Below are positions 58,310 through 64,000 of a stretch of 64,000 nt of DNA, piece by piece. The stretch comes from Chrysogorgia sp. JL179-B06 (Eukaryota; Cnidaria; Anthozoa; Scleralcyonacea; Chrysogorgiidae), in assembly GCA_035772405.1 (NCBI GenBank), contig JAYKKM010000222.1, forward strand, positions 811,001 through 875,000, read 5' to 3'. Both the position numbers and the translations under genes were made by a program. The number at the start of each line of letters is the position of its first letter. Within the stretch, counting starts at the first letter, position 1. Under the pieces are notes generated by a model. The model was not told where the DNA came from. It worked only from the letters and a program-made list of their open reading frames with translations, and did not search any database.

Positions 58310-59324
58310 GGAAGGTCCTAGCCTGCGAACAGGCTCTTCCGGGGAGGGGAGGACGGAAACTTGGGGAGGGAGAGCCTGCACGCATCCCATACAACTTTGC
58401 TTCCCGCCCTCAAAGTGCTCCATCAACGTGCTGTCAAAAATTATAGCCAATTAGTGCGAAGCGGAAGTTATTGACGTTCTTTGAGACTTTGACAGCATGT
58501 CGTCTGTTAAAAAAAAATCGACAAAATCGTGTTCGGGGAGAAAACCGCTACTGTAGATGATGTAAAGTGTCATTGAACGTCATGTACGGTGATACTTGGA
58601 AGTCCATATCAACAGAAAATCTATTTATGCCATCTAAAAATCGAGGATTGGAGGGTGAAATTCTGTCGATAGTGCAAGTTTTGGAGCAATTATAAAATAC
58701 CCTTCCACTTTTGAAACCGCATTTATAGGCAGAAATACAAACCAGGTTGCTCTAAAATCTCTTTAAATATAATGCCGAAGGTTTATATTGTGTGTACTTG
58801 TTGATAATTATCAAATTAAATGGGCTTTTAAAATATAACGAAGCAATTGTATATTATGATGGAACTTTCCGTAATTTTACCCTTTTACTAACTGTCAACA
58901 TATATTATAAATTGCGAAGCTAATTCCTATGAGTACGAAGAAACAATAAAACCTCTACGCCTTAGCCTCTTTAATTTGGTCGTCTACAATACTTCTAAGA
59001 GGACATACAACGAGAGCAGAAGTCCGTTGGCCTTTTTCGATCTTGCTTATGAGAACGTTACCAAAAGTTGATAAGGCTTTTCCCGTATCCCGTTGGTAAT
59101 ACCGCTAGAACGTCGTTTCCGTTAAGCAAACTATCAATTGTAGAATATTGCTCATTCAAAAGTTCAAATATCTTTTATAACACGTTCTCTGTTGTTGTTC
59201 AAGATCTTTCGGTCATTACAATTAGCTAATGAGAATTTCGCGTCCCGTATGGGACGCAGAGAAGCAAAATTGTATGGGATCCGTGCAGGCTCTCTTTCCC
59301 TCCGCCCGCCCCCCAGGAAGGTCC
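58310..59324. mobile_element. Second TIR element containing a RecQ-like helicase fragment
   Basis: GAGAGCCTGCACGCATCCCA, then TACAACTTTGCTTC, near the left end (58370-58403) is mirrored by GAAGCAAAATTGTATGGGAT, then CCGTGCAGGCTCTC, near the right end (59261-59294). GGAAGGTCC occurs directly at 58310-58318 and 59316-59324 and may be a target duplication. The minus strand between carries helicase sequence. Confidence 0.6.
58950..59195 (-). pseudogene. RecQ-like helicase fragment, motifs I and Ia
   Basis: On - one frame reads LLNEQYSTIDSLLNGNDVLA, then VLPTGYGKSLI (Walker A) and stops. The next frame continues ISKIEKGQRTSALVVCPLRS and IVDDQIKEAKA (motif Ia). It is frameshifted and cut at both ends. 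This is a different subfamily from the fragment at 56157. Confidence 0.7.
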
Positions 59325-60354
59325 TTTTGAGTCAACCCTTTTAGCCTCAGAACAGCTGGCGATACTGACATAATTTCTGGCCAAGATGAAGTTGAAGGAA
59401 CTTTGCTTTCATCCACAAACAACAACGAACACTTGGAATAACCAAGCACGAAACTGGCCGCGTGTGGCGGTCTGAGATTGTCACCGTGCTGATATATGTA
59501 GTATACAGAAGAGGGGTTCTGAGTTCGGTGAAGCCTTATGCTCCACCGATGACGTCACTATTTTTAAGTTTGTGCTAATTTATTCGAGCTGGCGGTGTTT
59601 ATTGCGTGTCGTAAGGTGTACGCCGTGGGCGAGAACGAGCATGCCCAGTGACGTCACATTGAGCATGCTCAGTAGTTATTCTATCCCACATGCGGTATTA
59701 AGAGCGTTTGTGCATATATTCCCACGTTGGAACACTGTCAGTTGCAGAAATCAGGAGACTGGTAAATACACACGAGCCTGTCTAACCGAAGCCATCGGTG
59801 AAGAAAGCGAAGCTGACAACCAGCCGGTTGCCGTGGTTGGTGTCCCAAGGTACGGTTGGACGTACGCCGAGCGTTCTTCGAAGGCCGGGGATGAAGATGA
59901 GAGCTGCGTAATATAACCGTAGATTTCGGAGCTCCGGCGAAAGTTATACCAATATACCAAGAAACAAGTAGAAAAACAGAAAAACAAGAAAAACAAGACA
60001 AACGAGCGGGAACGACGATGGGGATAAAGCGGTGCACAACGTGGAGTCCCACATCCGGAAGTCCCACGTAATAAATATAAGAACCAAAGTTATGCCAAGG
60101 AAAATACGAAGGAAAATCGAGACATTACGTAAACAAAAAAAATGGACATAAAGACAACGATGTAAACAAGGACATGTATCAGATATGAAGACAAAGAGAC
60201 GAAAAGTTGTTCTAGACATTACGAACCTACAGATCAACCGCTGACGAAAACCGGAAACAGACAACGAATAACGTAAACAAAGAAATACGAGTCAAGCTGA
60301 GAAGTTAACTGCCGCCGCGTTAGGATGGAGTCAAGCGAAACAGTGAAGACAGAT
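59325..60354. other. Intergenic sequence
   Basis: No recognised gene. The short open frames at 59222-59449, 59572-59916 and 59738-60264 overlap on both strands and resemble no family that I know. Confidence 0.4.
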
Positions 60355-62860
60355 TGATCTTTGTTTATTTATTTATTTATTTATTTATTAACTTTACAAC
60401 CATATATAAATGCGAAAGAATTAAAACTATTAAATTAGAGAAAAAAACTTTGAATAACTAAATATATGGTTGAAGGTAAGGTCAACAGGACATGAGTAGT
60501 CCCATGTGAAGACCGACCTTAATGAAAACAAACATAACATACATAAAATAAAGACCAGAACAAATATACAGTTTACAGAAGACATGACGAATTAGGAATT
60601 GAACAACAGCTTAAGTTAAAAGAGCGGCACTTAGAACAGAAGGTTTTCCAAGTGCGCGTTCTGTTAACATCGAAAGATGAGTGTAGTAGAGAAGAGTAGT
60701 AAACAGTTAGTCTGTGTTTGAAGGAGGAAACGGATGAACTATTACGAATGGTGGGAGAGAGATTGTTCCATAGAAGGACAATTCGGTTGAAAAAAGAGTT
60801 CCTATAGAGAGACGTCCTGCAATGGTTGACTTGAAGCAAGTTGTCCTTATTTGAACGGGTGCGAGACGTGCTTTGAGAAGAAAAAGTGACGAAAGAGGAG
60901 ATGTCTAGGTCGAAGAGGCCTTGTTTACATTTAAAAAGAAAACGAGATCCTTTAGTTCAAGCCAGTAGGATATCGGAAGTAAATTAAGCTTTTTAAGACG
61001 TTCAGGATATGACAACTCATAATCCTGAAGGATGAATTTGCTTGCACGTCTTTGAACACCCTCGAGGATCGCAAGATCGCGTGACGATCCTTGAGGTGCC
61101 CAGATCTCACTACCATAAGACAGATGAGATCGGACGAGAGCAAGAAAAAGAAGCCTGCGGCAACGAATATCAGTAATTTGGGTACAATTCCTGTGGAGAA
61201 ACCCAAGCATACGATTGGCTTTTACAGTGCAGCTGGCTATGTGTGGGGACCACTTTAGGTCATTGCTGATAACCACACCCAAGTCTACTTGGCTAGTTAT
61301 GCTCTTCACTGGTTCGTTGTTAAGAAAGTAGGAATGAGTTGGAGGGTTGCGTTTGCGGGATATCCTGAGTAAAAGCGTCTTTGAGACATTAAATTTTAAT
61401 TGCCAGGACAGCGACCAGTTGGACATAGCGTCCAGGTCAAGCTGGAGGAGATCTCGATCACCTGGTGATTGTATAGCACGATAACATTTGCTGTCGTCAG
61501 CAAAAAGCGCAACAGTACTATTCTTGGTTACCTCCGGAAGGTCGTTCACATAAAGTAAGAATAGGAGAGGACCTATTACACTACCTTGTGGCACACCAGA
61601 GGTAACACTAAGAAAGGATGAGGAAACTCCTTCAACGACAACACACTGTTTGCGATCACGAACGTAATCGGCAAACCAGTTAAGAAGTGGACCAGAGATT
61701 CCAAACGATTTAAGTTTGAACAAGAGTTTGCCATGGGACACAGAGTCAAACGCTTTAGCAAAGTCAAGATAAACCATGTCAATTTCCTTACCAGAATCAA
61801 GAGTATGACCAAGGTCGTGAAGCACATTCAAAAGTTGAGTAACACATGACCTATGGCAACGAAAGCCGTGTTGAAGGTCATGCAAAGAGTTCTTAACAAA
61901 AGAATAAACCTGATTGAAAATTAGACGTTCTAGAACTTTGGAGACTTGGGATAGTAATGAAACTGGTCTGTAGTTTGTGGCCTCATGAGCGTCGCCTTTC
62001 TTGGGTATGGGTACGACATTTGCAGATTTCCATTCAGAAGGGAAAACACCCTGCTGAAGAGATAGCTCAAAGAGAGCAGTCAAAGACGGGGCGATTACTT
62101 CAGAACATCGCTTTAGAATATGAGCTGGTATACCGTCAGGACCAGTAGCCTTAGAGGGTGACAAATTGAACAACAATGACTGAACGTCGGATTCAGATAT
62201 AGTTAATGAGTCAAGAGAGTTAGATGTTGAGTTAGAAGGAGAGATAAGAGGTGAAGAACTTGTGTCGGAGTCGGAGATAAAGACTGACGCAAAATATTGG
62301 TTAAAGCCATCCGCTTTTTCCTCCGCAGAAAAAAGTTTCTGACCATTCAATTTAATCACGTCAGGGATAGAGGATTTTGAGGATTTACTCTTAAAGAATC
62401 TCCAAAATGATTTAGGATCATTGAACACATTTTCGGACAGTCCAGAGAGATATTCTCTCTTCTTGGAATTCATCCAACACTTGACGTGTTGCCGAGTTCT
62501 GCGGAATTTCTCCCAAAGTTGAGGTGAGTTCTTAGCCTTAGCCTTTTTCCTTAGTGACTCTTTCATTTTGATGGCGTGGAGTAAGTCCTTGGTGATGTAC
62601 GGAGGGGTAAATGAACGCTTGAGCTTTGTTTTAGGAATGAAATAGTCTACAGCGGCAAGGAAAGCGTTTTTCCACTTTGACCAGGCAAGATTTACGTCGT
62701 GACTTTCGTTGAGGACTATATCTACTAGTGGAGTGATCCTGAGACAGTTAATGAGGCCAACGAAATCTCCCTTAGAGTAATCATATACTATACGTTCGGA
62801 AGATTGTTTAGGTTGTTGATGGAGTTTTAAGTCGAAAAATATTGCTTTGTGATATATTTG
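60355..62860 (-). mobile_element. CR1/Rex-type LINE with long RT ORF
   Basis: It ends at 60361-60390 in a (TAAA)n-like tail (minus sense) after a 3' region. It is 5'-truncated near 62860, without the endonuclease domain. The coding part is described separately. Confidence 0.9.
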
Positions 62861-62887
62861 AACTATTGAACAATAAACGATGAACAA
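60905..62887 (-). CDS. LINE reverse transcriptase (non-LTR, CR1/Rex/jockey-like)
   Basis: The 660-codon open frame spans a linker, fingers (LSPSKATGPDGIPAHILKRC), VVPIPKKGDAHEATNYRPVS, LHDLQHGFRCHRSCVTQLL, palm VYLDFAKAFDSVSHGKLLFK, SGVPQGSVIGPLLFLLYVND and the catalytic block VALFADDSKCYR, then SQVDLGVVISNDLKWSPHI and the thumb. The stop after NKASST is premature: the C-terminal piece continues in another frame at 60839-60573 (SLYRNSFFNRIVLLWNNLSP). All catalytic Asp residues are present. The start at the beginning of the frame is arbitrary because the 5' part is missing. It is the least decayed polymerase in the window. Confidence 0.9.
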   Translation of the reverse strand: MFIVYCSIVQIYHKAIFFDLKLHQQPKQSSERIVYDYSKGDFVGLINCLRITPLVDIVLNESHDVNLAWSKWKNAFLAAVDYFIPKTKLKRSFTPPYITKDLLHAIKMKESLRKKAKAKNSPQLWEKFRRTRQHVKCWMNSKKREYLSGLSENVFNDPKSFWRFFKSKSSKSSIPDVIKLNGQKLFSAEEKADGFNQYFASVFISDSDTSSSPLISPSNSTSNSLDSLTISESDVQSLLFNLSPSKATGPDGIPAHILKRCSEVIAPSLTALFELSLQQGVFPSEWKSANVVPIPKKGDAHEATNYRPVSLLSQVSKVLERLIFNQVYSFVKNSLHDLQHGFRCHRSCVTQLLNVLHDLGHTLDSGKEIDMVYLDFAKAFDSVSHGKLLFKLKSFGISGPLLNWFADYVRDRKQCVVVEGVSSSFLSVTSGVPQGSVIGPLLFLLYVNDLPEVTKNSTVALFADDSKCYRAIQSPGDRDLLQLDLDAMSNWSLSWQLKFNVSKTLLLRISRKRNPPTHSYFLNNEPVKSITSQVDLGVVISNDLKWSPHIASCTVKANRMLGFLHRNCTQITDIRCRRLLFLALVRSHLSYGSEIWAPQGSSRDLAILEGVQRRASKFILQDYELSYPERLKKLNLLPISYWLELKDLVFFLNVNKASST

Positions 62888-63254
62888 TAAATCATAAAAT
62901 GAACCAAAAAATATATATAAAAGAATCTAAGAGATCGAAAAATGCCTTTGAATGTAACCAGACAGTAAAAAATCGAGAGAGTAGATAAACAGTAGACGTA
63001 TTGTCTAACTAGATTATATGGAATAAAGATCATTTTAAAGAGAAAAAAAAAATATTCAGCCTCGTACCCAGGCGCTTGTTTTGCTTTACGCGACTAGGCG
63101 GGTGCTGAGCGCGCGGGGGCGTTTGGGGAGGACGCGACGAGACTTTTTAACGCCTGGCAGAAAATGACCGATATCTGAAGAATCCAATATATCTCATCCA
63201 TTCGTCTGTTTTTGCCGTATTTAATGCTTCTGGTAACTTATTCTTGATGCATCC
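62888..63254. other. GC-rich stretch upstream of a possible gene start
   Basis: AT-rich to 63060, then a GC/CpG-rich block at 63065-63160 (GCGCGCGGGGGCG, GACGCGACGAGAC) shortly before the ATG at 63255. It could be a promoter or another repeat; CCTCGTACCCAGGC is also present near 30014. Confidence 0.35.
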
Positions 63255-64000
63255 ATGGATTATCTGGAGCAATCGCTTCAAGAATTGTCATCTGAAGGTA
63301 ATATTTTGTATATTTCGGTATTTCCCTTTATCGGCATATTGGCCCGTTAACCCGTTTCAAACGTCAAACTTATCATGTGCCGAATCTAACGCAAATCATC
63401 TTTAACAAAGGGTTTTGCTAATTTACATCAGATTCGGAACATGAAAAGTTCGACGTTTGAAACGGGCCTTAGTTACATGAGCTATTCGCGTTTGGTTTTA
63501 TATATTATCGCTTTGTTTTGACTTTGTAATTATTATCTGCCTTTTACAATATTATTATTTATACGCAATACAGAATTAAGAATAGCATCCTCAAGTTCTG
63601 ATGATGAATTAAATGTATATCATTTGGAGAACTGAATGTTCATGGTGATATATATATAATTTATATATATATAATTTTATCCTTCAATATACTAGCTGTC
63701 AGTGTTGATAAACTTAGTATCATTATTAATCTACTTGTTTGTGGTAATATTTTCTCGCTGAGTCCAATTTTGCCGCTGAGTCCAAACCCAAACAATTTGC
63801 AGGTTAGCATAATGAATGAATTAAACTCCTACATTAGATATGAATCTTTACCAGGGTTACTTGGAATGAAAGTAAAACAGTCTTTTTGTAACATGTTTTT
63901 CATTGTATTTTTCAGCATACAATTTGTGCAGTCTCTCCAGTGCAATGAGAGAAGACATACATTGTCAACCGAGTTGACAAGAACCGAGAACATATTTTTG
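63255..64000 (+). CDS. Possible new gene, first exons, running off the window
   Basis: Candidate exon 1, 63255-63297: MDYLEQSLQELSSE, then gtaata. Candidate exon 2, 63574-63614 after atacag: ELRIASSSSDDELN, then gtatat. Candidate exon 3 from 63803 after tttgcag is open to the window end (VSIMNELNSYIRYESLPGLL and onward). Phases 1 and 0 agree across both junctions. No domain is recognised; the third exon includes a hydrophobic run (SFCNMFFIVFFSIQF). Short exons make chance matches possible. Confidence 0.3.
63349..63466. mobile_element. Fold-back MITE in the first candidate intron
   Basis: CCCGTTTCAAACGTCAAACT and AGTTCGACGTTTGAAACGGG form the ends; CATGTGCCGAATCT and AGATTCGGAACATG extend them. 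Confidence 0.75.

Noticed and set aside
59572..60264. Several overlapping frames of about 100 residues
   Set aside because: They occur on both strands over the same bases, with no domain or splice evidence.

Overview
This is a eukaryotic, AT-rich, intron- and transposon-dense window. The gene content (a DEATH-NACHT NLR-type protein, a multi-exon CutC gene) and the mobile-element mix (BEL/Pao, Penelope-like, RTE and CR1/L2-type LINEs, several hAT elements, pogo-type and TTAA elements, many fold-back MITEs, DUF6589 and RecQ-like coding repeats) suggest an animal, most likely an anthozoan cnidarian such as a coral or sea anemone. That taxonomic call is inference.

Host genes. (1) At 1593-3500 lie the last two coding exons of a CutC copper-homeostasis gene whose 5' part is left of the window. 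(2) A second, complete CutC gene runs on + from 31784 to 57997 as eight small exons (28-218 nt). All junction phases agree, the introns are packed with transposons, and there is one single-base frameshift in exon 3. (3) Divergently, on -, a three-exon gene reads from 29634 to 9683. Exon 1 is a MyD88/IRAK-like death domain, exon 2 (13251-11735) a NACHT ATPase with four frameshifts near homopolymers, and exon 3 (10536-9683) a trypsin-fold domain that has lost its catalytic His and Ser. Splice phases match, so I infer a DEATH-NACHT-pseudoprotease protein. (4) A tentative new gene starts at 63255 and runs off the right edge.

Mobile layers. 0-10 kb: a Penelope fragment split by a MITE, a long (TA)n tract, tRNA-derived SINEs, a 745-bp minisatellite, two abutting TTAA MITEs, and a TIR element hosting a pogo element. 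13-29 kb (intron 1 of the NLR gene): LINE pieces and a nest in which an RTE LINE is split by a BEL/Pao element with AACT target duplications; the BEL/Pao element is itself rearranged and split by a hAT transposon. 31-58 kb (CutC introns): a decayed BEL/Pao, a hAT split by a LINE, an 880-bp Penelope palindrome with hammerhead motifs at both ends, a second pogo copy, and a 4-kb TIR element with a DUF6589-type ORF, a RecQ-like helicase fragment and a 906-bp palindrome inside one TIR. 58-63 kb: a second RecQ-containing TIR element and a long, nearly intact LINE ORF.

In two cases (MITE in Penelope, BEL/Pao in RTE) removing the insert plus one target duplication rejoins the host element's reading frame, which fixes the order of events.
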